Source: an uncultured Lachnospiraceae bacterium (lineage in GTDB: Bacteria; Bacillota; Clostridia; Lachnospirales; Lachnospiraceae). Taken from it: a stretch of DNA of 46,875 nucleotides. The stretch spans positions 1 to 46,875 of the forward strand of contig CANQAR010000017.1 of the NCBI GenBank assembly GCA_947588845.1, given 5' to 3'. Each line of letters opens with the position of its first letter. Positions within the stretch are counted from its first letter, which is position 1. This document shows, in pieces, positions 15,364-24,587 of the stretch. The translations under genes and the position numbers were made by a program. Below the pieces are notes generated by a model that had not been told where the DNA came from, ran no database searches, and saw only the letters and a program-made list of their open reading frames with translations.

Positions 15364-17835
15364 ATGGAAATACTGGACTCGTTAAATAAAGAACAGTCTG
15401 AGGCGGTCTGTCATTATGAAGGGCCGCTTCTGATTCTGGCAGGAGCCGGTTCCGGGAAAACGCGTGTGCTGACGCACCGCATTGCGTGGCTGATTGAGGA
15501 AAAAGCGGTAAACCCCTGGAACATCATGGCAATCACGTTTACAAACAAGGCTGCGGGGGAAATGAGGGAGCGCGTGGACCGTCTGGCGGGAGAAGAAGCC
15601 GGGCGGGTCTGGGTGGCTACCTTCCACAGCACCTGTGTGAGGATCCTGCGCCGGTTCATTGATCAGATCGGATATGGGAAGAATTTTACAATCTATGACA
15701 GCGATGATCAGAAGTCTCTGATGAAAGAGGTCTGCAGACAGCTTCAGATTGATATGAAGAAATATAAGGAGCGGATGTTTCTCTCCGTAATCTCCGCGGC
15801 GAAGAATGAGATGAAGACGCCGGAGGATCTTCTGAAACGGAATCAGAGTTTTTCCCAGAAGGAGAAGAAAATGATCGCCGACGTCTGCGAGGAGTATCAG
15901 AAACAGCTTGCGAAAAATAACGCGCTTGATTTTGACGATCTCCTGTGCAAAACGGTGGAGCTGTTCCGCAGCTGTCCGGAAGCGCTGGCTTATTATCAGG
16001 AACGCTTCCGCTTCATCATGGTGGACGAGTATCAGGACACGAACATGGTACAGTTCGAGTTTGTGAGCCTTCTCGCTTCAAGGTACAGAAATCTCTGTGT
16101 TGTCGGGGACGACGATCAGTCGATCTATAAGTTTCGCGGGGCCAATATCGGAAATATTCTGGATTTTGAGCAGGTATTTCCTGACGCAAAAGTCATCCGG
16201 CTTGAGCAGAATTACCGTTCCACGCAGAACATTCTGTCCGCCGCGAACGAAGTAATCCGGTACAATAAAGGGAGAAAAAGCAAGACGCTCTGGACGGCGA
16301 ACGGGGACGGCGAAAAGATAAATTTCCGGGAGTTTTTGAATGCGTTTGAGGAAGCGGAGTATATTTCCGGTATGATCAGCGGCATGGTGAGGCGCGGGGA
16401 ATGCAGTTACGGCGACTGCGCGGTTCTCTACCGCACGAATGCACAGTCGCGCATGTTCGAAGAGAAATTTCTGATCGCGAATATCCCGTACAGGATTATC
16501 GGCGGTATTAACTTCTACGCGCGCAAGGAGATCAAAGATCTGCTGGCCTACCTGAAAACCGTGGACAACGGGCGGGACGATCTTGCCGTCCGCCGGATTA
16601 TCAATGTGCCGAAGCGGGGAATCGGCGCGACGACCATCGCAAGGGTTCAGGAGTATGCTCTGTCGCATGGAATGAGCTTTTATGACGCTCTGTGCACGGC
16701 AAAGGAGATTCCGGGTATTGGAAGAAGCATTTCAAAGTTGAATTCTTTTGTGACGCTGATACAGACCCTGCGCAGCAAACAGGAATTTTACTCTGTGAAG
16801 GAACTTCTTGAGGATATTGCGGAGCAGACCGGTTACATAAAGGATCTTGAGGCGGAGGGGACTGACGAGGCGAAGGAAAGGATCGAGAATATCACTGAAC
16901 TGGCCAGCAAGGCGGCTTCCTACAGCGAAGAGGCGGAGGAACCGTCACTGTCGGGTTTTCTCGAAGAGGTTGCGCTGGTAGCGGATATTGACAATGTCCA
17001 GGAAGGAGAGGACCGCGTGCTTCTTATGACGCTGCACAGCGCCAAGGGACTTGAGTTTCCGCAGGTATTCATGGCGGGAATGGAAGACGGGCTGTTTCCG
17101 GGTTATCCCAGTATAATTTCGGGTGATCCGACAGATCTGGAGGAAGAGCGCAGGCTGTGTTACGTTGGCATCACGAGAGCGATGAAGAGGCTCACAATGA
17201 CATGCGCCAGGATGCGCATAGTGCACGGCGATCCGCAGATTCATATGGTTTCGCGCTTTGTGAAGGATATTCCGGAAGAACTGCTGTCAAGAACGGATCC
17301 GAATGTGGATGCCGCCATATATATGGGCAGGAAATCTGCGGCAGGGGCCGGCAGGTCTGCCGGGGAAGGGACAGCGCCAGGGAGCGGCATGTATTCCGGC
17401 AGCAGGATGATGGCAGGGAGCGGAACATATGGAGAAAGCGGTTCCTCTGCGGAAGATGGTGCATACATGGAAGATGGAATGCCGTCAGGGAATGCAGTGC
17501 CCGGGGACAGCGAAAACAGCGCTGCGGGCGGAGGACTGCCGTCAGGAAACGTCGGGCGTTCCCCGTTTGGAAGAAGTCCGGATTACCAGACGTCTGCGTA
17601 TCAGCAGAGGCGGGAAGCATTTCGTGCCAAAGCGTATGATACGAAGCAGTATGAAGTGAAAAAATCCGAAGGTCTGGATTATGAGGTTGGAGATACGGTG
17701 AAACATGTCAAATTCGGGGTTGGCATTGTCAGGCAGATCGCCGAAGGCGGAAGAGATTATGAAGTTACTGTCGAATTTGAGAAGTTTGGCGTGAAAAAGA
17801 TGTTCGCCGCGTTTGCAAAATTACAAAAGCTGTGA
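15364..17835 (+). CDS. pcrA: ATP-dependent DNA helicase PcrA (UvrD/Rep family)
   Basis: An 823-aa SF1A helicase. Motifs in order: Q-motif LNKEQSEAV, Walker A AGAGSGKT (about 26-33), TFTNKAAGEM, Walker B with DEYQDTN, GDDDQSIYKFRGA, QNYRST, LLMTLHSAKGLEF, and YVGITRAMKRL. The C-terminus has the PcrA tudor-like domain (VGDTVKHVKFGVGIV), which binds RNA polymerase. Residues about 660-740 are a long Gly/Ser/Met-rich low-complexity linker not present in most homologues, making the protein longer than the usual 730-750 aa. The ATG at 15364 follows GGGGG; in-frame GTG and ATG codons at 15337 and 15352 are alternatives. It unwinds DNA in repair and replication restart. Confidence 0.95.
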   Translation: MEILDSLNKEQSEAVCHYEGPLLILAGAGSGKTRVLTHRIAWLIEEKAVNPWNIMAITFTNKAAGEMRERVDRLAGEEAGRVWVATFHSTCVRILRRFIDQIGYGKNFTIYDSDDQKSLMKEVCRQLQIDMKKYKERMFLSVISAAKNEMKTPEDLLKRNQSFSQKEKKMIADVCEEYQKQLAKNNALDFDDLLCKTVELFRSCPEALAYYQERFRFIMVDEYQDTNMVQFEFVSLLASRYRNLCVVGDDDQSIYKFRGANIGNILDFEQVFPDAKVIRLEQNYRSTQNILSAANEVIRYNKGRKSKTLWTANGDGEKINFREFLNAFEEAEYISGMISGMVRRGECSYGDCAVLYRTNAQSRMFEEKFLIANIPYRIIGGINFYARKEIKDLLAYLKTVDNGRDDLAVRRIINVPKRGIGATTIARVQEYALSHGMSFYDALCTAKEIPGIGRSISKLNSFVTLIQTLRSKQEFYSVKELLEDIAEQTGYIKDLEAEGTDEAKERIENITELASKAASYSEEAEEPSLSGFLEEVALVADIDNVQEGEDRVLLMTLHSAKGLEFPQVFMAGMEDGLFPGYPSIISGDPTDLEEERRLCYVGITRAMKRLTMTCARMRIVHGDPQIHMVSRFVKDIPEELLSRTDPNVDAAIYMGRKSAAGAGRSAGEGTAPGSGMYSGSRMMAGSGTYGESGSSAEDGAYMEDGMPSGNAVPGDSENSAAGGGLPSGNVGRSPFGRSPDYQTSAYQQRREAFRAKAYDTKQYEVKKSEGLDYEVGDTVKHVKFGVGIVRQIAEGGRDYEVTVEFEKFGVKKMFAAFAKLQKL

Positions 17836-17899
17836 AATCAAATGAAATTTGTATAGTAAAATTGGAATTCCTGTGATATACTACGAAGGAATAGAAAAG

Positions 17900-17994
17900 G
17901 TTATCATTCACACCCTGACTGCGGGGCAGCGAAGCAATCCGTGGGCTTCATTCATGGCGGCGTCCACAATGAGGCAGGGGAGATGAATTGTAAC
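17900..17994. repeat. Diverged, shortened element A
   Basis: Ends are GTTATCATTCACACC and GATGAATTGTAAC, so the terminal inverted repeat has diverged in parallel on both sides. Its interior shares AATCCGTGGGCTTC with the kinase leader region (2911-2932). Confidence 0.4.
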
Positions 17995-18043
17995 ACAAAA
18001 AGGTCGGAAGCAGGAGACCAGGATCAGAAAGGACGGTTATGTC

Positions 18044-18400
18044 ATGATGAAATTTGAAGATTTTCTTGCAGCGCTGCAGAAGAAAGAGGATGAAAAGCAC
18101 AAAAACGTTGTTTTATGGATTCTTGCGGTGATTGGAGCAGTTACCGCGGTCGCAGCGATCGCATATGCGGTATACCGCTATTTCACGCCGGATTATCTCG
18201 AGGATTTTGAGGACGACTTTGAGGATGACTTCGAGGATTTCTTTGAAGACGACGATTTCCCGGACAAGAAAGAGACGTCGAAGAAAGATGAGAAGAAAGA
18301 GCCGGAAAAAGCAGAAGGAGCGCCGGAAGAGAATACGGACGATTCAGAAGGAGGTCCGGTGGCCGCTGAATCTGACGACGACGATGAGGAAGAAGACTGA
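18044..18400 (+). CDS. Single-pass membrane protein with acidic C-terminal tail
   Basis: A 118-aa protein. Residues 1-22 are charged (MMKFEDFLAALQKKEDEKH). One transmembrane helix follows (about 24-44, VVLWILAVIGAVTAVAAIAY). Then comes a repetitive acidic segment DFEDDFEDDFEDFFEDDD and a Lys/Glu-rich disordered tail ending in an Asp/Glu run. Such Lachnospiraceae proteins have no assigned function; the membrane helix plus polyacidic tail suggests a cytoplasmic or surface electrostatic tether. The start is supported by AAAGGACGG upstream; the second Met is also possible. Confidence 0.7.
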   Translation: MMKFEDFLAALQKKEDEKHKNVVLWILAVIGAVTAVAAIAYAVYRYFTPDYLEDFEDDFEDDFEDFFEDDDFPDKKETSKKDEKKEPEKAEGAPEENTDDSEGGPVAAESDDDDEEED

Positions 18401-18708
18401 TCTCCGTGCAGGCGGGATTGCAGAGTCAGCGGACTGAGGCACAAAAGGCAGATTCTGTGAATCGGCACCTGTCAGCCTGCAGCTTAAAGTGTGAGGAAAA
18501 AGTGAAATTTCTGTATGCTGAGAGCTGCCGGTTCGCAGATAAAAACAAGATGGAAAAGAGAACGCTGTGGTCAGGCAGTTTGCCAGGATCGCGGGCTGAA
18601 ACAGGAAAAGAAGGAGAGCAGATGTCGGACGGCACCTGCTCCTTTTTCTGATACCCCGCTGCCGGGGCAGTGATGTTTATGTAAAGGAAAAACGGTGGAG
18701 AGTTTTCT
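18401..18708 (+). other. Intergenic region without a supported gene
   Basis: Apart from the terminator at 18609-18648 and a CCCCG/CGGGG hairpin just after it, I see no supported feature. A possible 81-codon frame starting near 18406 has no ribosome binding site and runs through the terminator. Confidence 0.5.
18609..18648 (+). terminator. Intrinsic terminator
   Basis: AAGGAG-AG-CAG pairs with CTGCTCCTT with a 2-nt bulge, followed by TTTTC. It ends plus-strand transcripts from the membrane-protein gene. Confidence 0.55.
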
Positions 18709-18749
18709 GTATCGCGAAGCGTTGTTCTGGTCACGGAGTGAACAATAAC
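18709..18749 (-). repeat. Element A end fragment
   Basis: Carries the TCGCGAAGCGTTGTT segment and the terminal GGAGTGAACAATAAC. The rest of the element is absent. It ends 26 nt before the rlmD start codon. Confidence 0.55.
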
Positions 18750-18775
18750 AAATTATGGAAAAAGGAGACGACGGT

Positions 18776-20290
18776 ATGAAAAAAGGACAGATTCTGGAAG
18801 GCACGGTCGAGCGTGTGGATTTCCCGAACAAAGGGATAGTTACTGCGGAAGATACCCGGATCATCGTCAAGAATGTGGTTCCGGGGCAGAAAGTGCGTTT
18901 TTCTGTGAGCAAGGCCAGGAAAGGGAAATGTGAGGGCAGGCTTCTAGAGGTAATCGAGAAATCTCCTGTTGAACAGGATTCTCCCTGTGTGCATTTTGCG
19001 GACTGCGGAGGCTGTACCTATCAGAATCTGCCTTATGAAAAACAGCTGGAGATGAAAGAAGAGCAGATCCGCCGGCTCCTTGATCCTGTCTGCGGCGATT
19101 ATATTTTTGAAGGAATCAAATCCAGCCCGGTGCAGTCCGGATACCGGAACAAGATGGAATTTTCTTTTGGAGACGAGTATAAGGACGGTCCTCTGGCGCT
19201 CGGAATGCACAAAAGAGGCGGATTTTACGATATAGTGACGACGGACGGCTGCCAGATCGTCGATGAAGATTTCAGAAAAATACTGAAAGAAACTCTGAAA
19301 TTTGCGAAAGGAACAGGCCTGTCGTTTTTCCACAAAATGACACACAAAGGGTACTTCCGCCATCTGCTGGTGCGCAAAGGCAGGAAAACAGGAGAAATTC
19401 TGGTGGATCTGGTGACAAGTTCGCAGGCGGATGGAATGACCTCCAGGGAAAAAGACGGTTTTGCGGGAGAGAAACAGCAAGAAGGTTCGGGACCCGCGCT
19501 GAGAGAAACGGGAGAGATGCCCGCAGGGAATCGGCCGGAGCCGGGTGAAAATCTGAAGGAAGCAGCAGGAAAATCTGGAACGATCGCCGGCTGTCTGGCC
19601 GACTGGGCAGATGCTCTGCGCCGGCTTCCCCTCGAAGGACATATCGTCGGAATTCTGCATACCGTCAATGACAGCCTTGCAGATGTGATCCAGAACGATT
19701 GCACGGAAATACTGTACGGACAGGATTATTTCACAGAAGAACTTCTGGGACTGACTTTCCGGATATCACCCTTCAGCTTCTTCCAGACAAATTCTCTGGG
19801 CGCGGAAATACTGTACGCGACAGCGCGCGACTACATAGGCGACACAAAAGACAAAGTGATCTTTGATCTCTACAGCGGAACCGGCACGATTGCGCAGATC
19901 CTCGCGCCGGTGGCACGCAGCGTTACAGGGGTCGAGATTGTGGAGGAGGCAGTCGAGGCGGCAAGGGAGAACGCAGAGCTGAATCATCTGGAAAACTGCA
20001 GCTTTATCGCGGGCGATGTATTGAAAGTACTTGATGAGCTGGATACCCGGCCCGACCTCATTGTGCTGGACCCGCCGCGGGATGGGGTACATCCAAAGGC
20101 GCTGCAGAGGATTATCGGATACGGAGTGGAGAAAATGGTGTATATCTCCTGCAAACCCACGAGCCTTGTGCGTGATCTGGAGATACTGCAGGCCGGAGGA
20201 TATAAAGTGGAGCGGGCATGCGCGGTTGATTTATTTCCGGCAACGTATCATACAGAGACAGTATGCTTATTGTATAAACTTAATATCTAG
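18776..20290 (+). CDS. rlmD: 23S rRNA (uracil-C5)-methyltransferase, RlmD/RumA family
   Basis: A 504-aa TrmA/RumA-type RNA methyltransferase. Residues 1-60 form a TRAM RNA-binding domain. Cys71, Cys77, Cys80 and Cys159 fit the 4Fe-4S site. The SAM domain has DLYSGTGTIAQILAP and VLDPPRDGVHPKAL. The catalytic cysteine is in SCKPTSLVRDL near the C-terminus. Residues about 220-275 are a low-complexity Glu/Gly-rich insertion. The ATG at 18776 follows AAGGAG; an ATG at 18755 lacks one. The protein ends at TYHTETVCLLYKLNI, and a remnant of an additional C-terminal domain lies just downstream out of frame (20298-20462). RlmD versus RlmCD specificity is not certain. Confidence 0.88.
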   Translation: MKKGQILEGTVERVDFPNKGIVTAEDTRIIVKNVVPGQKVRFSVSKARKGKCEGRLLEVIEKSPVEQDSPCVHFADCGGCTYQNLPYEKQLEMKEEQIRRLLDPVCGDYIFEGIKSSPVQSGYRNKMEFSFGDEYKDGPLALGMHKRGGFYDIVTTDGCQIVDEDFRKILKETLKFAKGTGLSFFHKMTHKGYFRHLLVRKGRKTGEILVDLVTSSQADGMTSREKDGFAGEKQQEGSGPALRETGEMPAGNRPEPGENLKEAAGKSGTIAGCLADWADALRRLPLEGHIVGILHTVNDSLADVIQNDCTEILYGQDYFTEELLGLTFRISPFSFFQTNSLGAEILYATARDYIGDTKDKVIFDLYSGTGTIAQILAPVARSVTGVEIVEEAVEAARENAELNHLENCSFIAGDVLKVLDELDTRPDLIVLDPPRDGVHPKALQRIIGYGVEKMVYISCKPTSLVRDLEILQAGGYKVERACAVDLFPATYHTETVCLLYKLNI

Positions 20291-20297
20291 AATCATA

Positions 20298-20462
20298 TTG
20301 AAAGTGATCTGCTTGTATATCGCGCAAGTGAAGCGGAAATGCGGGATCATTGAGCGAGAGAACTACAACAAGCCCAGGTCGGAGAACGCCAGACAGCTAC
20401 AATGCCCGCCGGAGAAAGAGGCGGCAATCAGGGTAGCGCTGGAGTATTTCAAGATGATATAG
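20298..20462 (+). pseudogene. Remnant of a C-terminal RNA-methyltransferase tail domain
   Basis: In the frame starting at TTG 20298 the DNA encodes LKVICLYIAQVKRKCGI, NYNKPRSENAR and QCPPEKEAAIRVALEYFKMI, then a stop. From memory, this tail follows the methyltransferase domain in many clostridial RlmD proteins and is also found on other proteins. Here it has no start codon or RBS of its own and is in another frame than rlmD. The 40-50 residues expected before LKV are gone. The simplest reading is an internal deletion with frameshift that cut the tail off rlmD. Confidence 0.6.
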
Positions 20463-20494
20463 TGTATTTTGGTTATGGAGAGAGGCGAAAAAGA

Positions 20495-21268
20495 ATGGAA
20501 TTCAGAAAAGTGTTTGATACGATTCCGGAGCAATTTGATAGATATAGACCCAGATATAGTGCAGAGTTATTTGCCGATTTGATCGCGTATGCCCAGATTG
20601 ACTCTGAGAAAACTGTTTTGGAACTTGGCCCGGGAACAGGTCAGGCAACCGATCCGATACTGGCCACAGGATGCGACTACCATGCGATTGAGCTTGGCGA
20701 GAATCTGACGAAAAAGATGAAACAAAAATATGGCGCGTGTCCTAATTTCCATATTGTAAATGATGACTTTATTACACACGATTTCGGCAGTCAGAAATTT
20801 GATATGATCTATTCTGCAGCAACGATTCAATGGATTCCGGAGGAAATTGCATTTTCGAAGACATTTGATTTGCTGAAGCCGGGCGGAACGCTGGCGATGA
20901 TGCTGACGAAAGGGGATTACAAAACACCGAATGTGGAGCTGTTCAATAAAATCCAACAGGTTTACTCCAAGTATTTCAAACCGGAGATTTCATATAAGCA
21001 CGGCTCGTTTCAATATGAAAATGCCATCCATTATGGATATGTTATGTTTGAACGACGTGAGTATCATGGGAGACGTGAATTTACCGCAGACGAATATGTG
21101 GCGTTTTCAGGTACTCATTGTGACCATATTGTAATTCCGGAACCTTATAGAAGCAAGTTCTTCGCCGGGCTTAGAGACGCTGTTTTAGAAGCTGGGAACA
21201 AAATTGTATTCTCTGACACTTTTATCTTGTTTTTAGCGAGAAAACCGGATGGTCATTGCATTAAATAA
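20495..21268 (+). CDS. Class I SAM-dependent methyltransferase
   Basis: A 257-aa methyltransferase. Motif I is VLELGPGTGQATDPIL (about residues 38-53), followed by the acidic end of strand 2 (AIELGENL), the DDF and MIYSAATIQWIP segment (motif II/III) and LLKPGGTLAMM. The N-terminus FDTIPEQFDRYRPRYSAEL is typical of small-molecule methyltransferases near the UbiE/BioC group. The ATG at 20495 follows GAGAGG. Codon use is somewhat more AT-rich than in rlmD, which could indicate later acquisition. It is convergent with the ABC operon with only 24 nt between stops. The substrate is unknown. Confidence 0.82.
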   Translation: MEFRKVFDTIPEQFDRYRPRYSAELFADLIAYAQIDSEKTVLELGPGTGQATDPILATGCDYHAIELGENLTKKMKQKYGACPNFHIVNDDFITHDFGSQKFDMIYSAATIQWIPEEIAFSKTFDLLKPGGTLAMMLTKGDYKTPNVELFNKIQQVYSKYFKPEISYKHGSFQYENAIHYGYVMFERREYHGRREFTADEYVAFSGTHCDHIVIPEPYRSKFFAGLRDAVLEAGNKIVFSDTFILFLARKPDGHCIK

Positions 21269-21292
21269 GAAGAGGATAACAAAAATCCTGAA

Positions 21293-23248
21293 TTATTTGA
21301 AGGAAAACATAGAATTTGCCACACTGGCATTGATACTTTCAATACTTTTATTCTCCGTCTGCGTGGATACCGTCAAAGGCAGGGTAAACTGTCTCATTAT
21401 TTTATTTGACATCACTTGGCTTTTCTGTTCGGACAGGCTGAATTTCACGAGCCGGAACCGCTCATTCAGGTAGTAGATGTTTTGGCCGTCATAGGCAACA
21501 TCGGAAAGCAGCGGCGCTTCAATCAGCACCTCTCGTTTTCCTGTAAGATAACTGACTCTGCTGATATCCCCGGACGAGATGAAATAAACATAATCCTCAT
21601 CCAGGAAAAATCCTAAAAGCGCCAGATAATAACTCCAATCTGCTGATCTTGTCCAGGAAAGGGCTCCCAGCAGATTTTTCTCATTCATCCGAAGTTTCAA
21701 AACTGTCCTTTCGGAGAAATCTTTAAGGTTTACTTCCTGCACCAGCAGATGCTCATACATGGAATACAGAATGGTTTCGGATTTATCCACAGTCATTTTG
21801 ATGTAATAGACGTAATCTCCATTGCCATAGATGCAGGGCATCACCTCATAGGAATCTTGAAATGCGTCCCGCACCAGAGGAAACTGCCTGCCTGTATGCT
21901 TATCTTTCACGATCAGATGTAGTTCAAGGTTTTCGTCTTCTGTTGCTTCAATTCGGTAATCATCTGTTTCATAATGCCCGGCATCTGATAAACAATAGAA
22001 AGTCCGCTTTTCGGCCTTTCTGTTGTTATGAATTGTATCCGGCATTTCCTGGGAGGCAGGCCCCGCGCATCCTGACAGTCCCGCAGCAGTCAGGAATACT
22101 GCTGCACATAAGGCGGACAGCTTTGATACGGTATGAAACGAATGCTGTTTCCATTTGCTGGTGTTTTTCCGCTGAACAGCCGCAATCATAAAAAGGCAGA
22201 GCGCCGCTGTCAAAGCCAGGCGCAGAACCAGTCCTCTTAGAGAGATTTCCCTAAAGGCCGTTACCGATTCTCCGGTGAGACTGTCCACAGCAGTTTGATC
22301 CCCGCGTAAAAAGCCCGAAGGTGTCAGAAATCCGGCAGGACCGGGCAATGCATAGAGAATGGCCCGGGAAAAACCGCAGACTGACAGAAAAACAGCTGCC
22401 ATGCATCCCAGCAGAACGGGCGCATATTTTTTTGTCAGCGCCGTTCCAAACAGGATGAAAACATCCAGGCAGAGACTTCCCACCGCTTTCAGTGCGATTG
22501 TCAGGAAATACGTCTCCCACAGAGATAATTCTTTTGTGGATGTTCCGTAACAGGAAAGGCTCTGCAGCGGAAAATTTCCATTCGGAAGTCCGTATTTTCC
22601 CAACACAAAGAGAAGTTCTATCATTGTGCCGCTTACATTCAGCGCCAGCACTACCAGAACAGAATACAGAATCTTATATTTGGAAAGACAGGTTCCGCCT
22701 TTTTTCATGGTAAGGGAGAGCGTATCCATCTGGCTTTTTCCTTCGTCGCAGTAAATGGGAGCCAGAAGCAGAAATAATGCAAGGATCAGCGGGATATCCA
22801 ATCCGTCGTGGGACAGCAGAGCATCCCAGCCGTTGGTGTTCAGGAGATAACGGTGTGACGGGTCCTGCCGTGCATAGAGGTATTGTTCATAGATCGCGTG
22901 AAAGCCGGATCTTCGTTCAAGCTTAGTGAAAGGGGCTTCTACAATTTTTTCCAGTGTGTCCTGCGAGATCAGTCCGTCAAAATATTGTTTGTACGCAGTC
23001 TGGACGGCGCTGTCGGCTTTTGACATTGCGGCGGCTTCTTCTTCCAGAAATTTCTGGTGTTCCTCTGTTAATCGACCGCCGATCTGCTTCAGATACCAGA
23101 TGCAGTCATCTTTGTGCGCATACATCTGTGGATTGGCCGGTGCATCGGCGGACAGTATAAACAGCTCCGATACCAGAAACAGGAAAATGTATAGGATTCC
23201 CCGCCGATAACGGAACATTTTTCTTGCTTCAAACCTTAAGATATCCAT
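21293..23248 (-). CDS. ABC-2 permease fused to a lipoprotein-like extracellular domain
   Basis: A 651-aa protein and last gene of the export operon. Residues 1-355 are permease-like: MDILRFEARKMFRYRRGILY, then a long extracellular loop (about 35-150) and five more helices. After the last helix (VLRLALTAALCLFMIAAVQR) a charged stretch leads to a second hydrophobic segment ending in LSGC (Cys394), which has the form of a lipoprotein signal and lipobox. The remaining 255 residues are a soluble domain of WSYYLALLGFF, YVYFISSGDISRVSYLTGK and YDGQNIYYLNERFRLVKFS strands, like DUF5050-type beta-propellers. GGAGGG supports the ATG at 23248. A gene fusion of permease and lipoprotein is the likely origin. 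Confidence 0.78.
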   Translation of the reverse strand: MDILRFEARKMFRYRRGILYIFLFLVSELFILSADAPANPQMYAHKDDCIWYLKQIGGRLTEEHQKFLEEEAAAMSKADSAVQTAYKQYFDGLISQDTLEKIVEAPFTKLERRSGFHAIYEQYLYARQDPSHRYLLNTNGWDALLSHDGLDIPLILALFLLLAPIYCDEGKSQMDTLSLTMKKGGTCLSKYKILYSVLVVLALNVSGTMIELLFVLGKYGLPNGNFPLQSLSCYGTSTKELSLWETYFLTIALKAVGSLCLDVFILFGTALTKKYAPVLLGCMAAVFLSVCGFSRAILYALPGPAGFLTPSGFLRGDQTAVDSLTGESVTAFREISLRGLVLRLALTAALCLFMIAAVQRKNTSKWKQHSFHTVSKLSALCAAVFLTAAGLSGCAGPASQEMPDTIHNNRKAEKRTFYCLSDAGHYETDDYRIEATEDENLELHLIVKDKHTGRQFPLVRDAFQDSYEVMPCIYGNGDYVYYIKMTVDKSETILYSMYEHLLVQEVNLKDFSERTVLKLRMNEKNLLGALSWTRSADWSYYLALLGFFLDEDYVYFISSGDISRVSYLTGKREVLIEAPLLSDVAYDGQNIYYLNERFRLVKFSLSEQKSQVMSNKIMRQFTLPLTVSTQTENKSIESINASVANSMFSFK

Positions 23249-23281
23249 GGACAGGCCCTCCTTTTCGAATGTCATGATGCT

Positions 23282-23332
23282 GGTGTCAAAAGAGATTTTG
23301 CCCCATGATGCCACGGATTTCTTCGCATCTCT
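23282..23332 (+). repeat. Dispersed element D, intra-operon copy
   Basis: TCAAAA-GAGA-TTTTG hairpin followed by CCCCATGATGCCACGGATTT. It sits between the two permease genes of the export operon, antisense to them. Confidence 0.4.
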
Positions 23333-23400
23333 TGTTTGCGCATCTCTGTTTCACTCCTGTCGGTTTTTCGGTGTTTTTGGGGATTTGGTGCCACGCCTTT

Positions 23401-24564
23401 TCATGTGAACTGAACATGGAACGCATGACCTTTCGGCCCCGGTCTCCTGTCATAAAGAATCACAGCAGAAAATATGGTCAGCATGAGCAGCGCTGTCCCA
23501 AGACAGAACTGCCATGTCAGAACCGGGACACCGGCCAGATCAATAAAATCGACCCAGTGGAACAGCTCCCGGCAGACCAGAAGGCTGGCCGGATTAAAGG
23601 CAGAAGGCAGATCCGCATTGTAGGCAAGCAGACAGCTTCCGATAAGAAAGATACTCCCTACAAATGGAAACAATGTATTTCTGCACAGGCGCGACAACAG
23701 CAAAACTGTCATGCCAAACACCAGCGTTCCCACTGTTTTCATCCCCATCGCGAAAAGAGCGCAGAAAAACAAGGACATGGAAAGAGGGGATGCTTCAAAA
23801 TATTCGATCGCGTATATTGGACAGTTTCCGCCGTCGAAGCTCCTGAACAGGCAGCCGAATAAGAGGAAATCAGCAAGCCAGAACAGGAGGCTTATGGCAG
23901 TAACAAAAATAATGGAGGCCAGTAGTTTGGCTGCGGCCGATTTTCGTTTTCCGTGTATGGTTGTCTGAAGGAGCAGTTCCATCTCTGTCTCCTTTTCCAG
24001 CACAAACACATTGACCAGCCCGTAAATAACAAGGAGAAGCACCAGAAAAACAGAAAAATCGTACTGCAGATAATGCTGGTACATCTCCGTGTAGCGGAGC
24101 TCCGATATCCGCCGGTCTGAAAACATTCCCGCGATCTTCTGATTTTTGCGGCTGGCGTAAATGTTCCCCATCTGCTGGTAAAAGTCTGCGTTTTCCAGCG
24201 CCCTTTTTGCAATCTGGCCGGCATTTTGCTGATATTCGTAAGCATACTGCAGGGGCGCCACAAAACATTTTTGGAGCATCAGCGCTTCTTCATATTCTCT
24301 GCCCGGGTGGAGATTTCCCTCGGCTTTCAGTGGACGATAGTACGCCATCAGATTTCTTATTTTCTTTTCTGTAATCTTTCCTCCATAGACTGGATACAGG
24401 TTTTCATACTTGGCCCGCCATTCAGGCATCATGGAAAAAATGGATTTCTCCTGATATACGCTGGAAATCTGAAAGGCATCCAGCAGCAGGAAAAGAATCA
24501 CCGCCACGCATACAGGAAGTTTCAGAAAATGTTTTCGAAATTCAAAATAAATTTGCCGTATCAT
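23401..24564 (-). CDS. ABC-2 type permease
   Basis: A 387-aa membrane protein. One N-terminal helix (VCVAVILFLLLDAFQISSVY) is followed by a large extracellular loop (about 35-160) and five C-terminal helices, including FSVFLVLLLVIYGLVNVFVL, and the coupling-helix region EKETEMELLLQTTIHGKRK. This is the layout of ABC exporter permeases with a big first loop. It starts 23 nt after the ATPase stop, in the same operon. Its partner is probably the fused permease downstream, giving a heterodimer. The substrate is unknown. Confidence 0.82.
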   Translation of the reverse strand: MIRQIYFEFRKHFLKLPVCVAVILFLLLDAFQISSVYQEKSIFSMMPEWRAKYENLYPVYGGKITEKKIRNLMAYYRPLKAEGNLHPGREYEEALMLQKCFVAPLQYAYEYQQNAGQIAKRALENADFYQQMGNIYASRKNQKIAGMFSDRRISELRYTEMYQHYLQYDFSVFLVLLLVIYGLVNVFVLEKETEMELLLQTTIHGKRKSAAAKLLASIIFVTAISLLFWLADFLLFGCLFRSFDGGNCPIYAIEYFEASPLSMSLFFCALFAMGMKTVGTLVFGMTVLLLSRLCRNTLFPFVGSIFLIGSCLLAYNADLPSAFNPASLLVCRELFHWVDFIDLAGVPVLTWQFCLGTALLMLTIFSAVILYDRRPGPKGHAFHVQFT

Positions 24565-24587
24565 TCTTATGTCCTTTTTTGTTCTTT

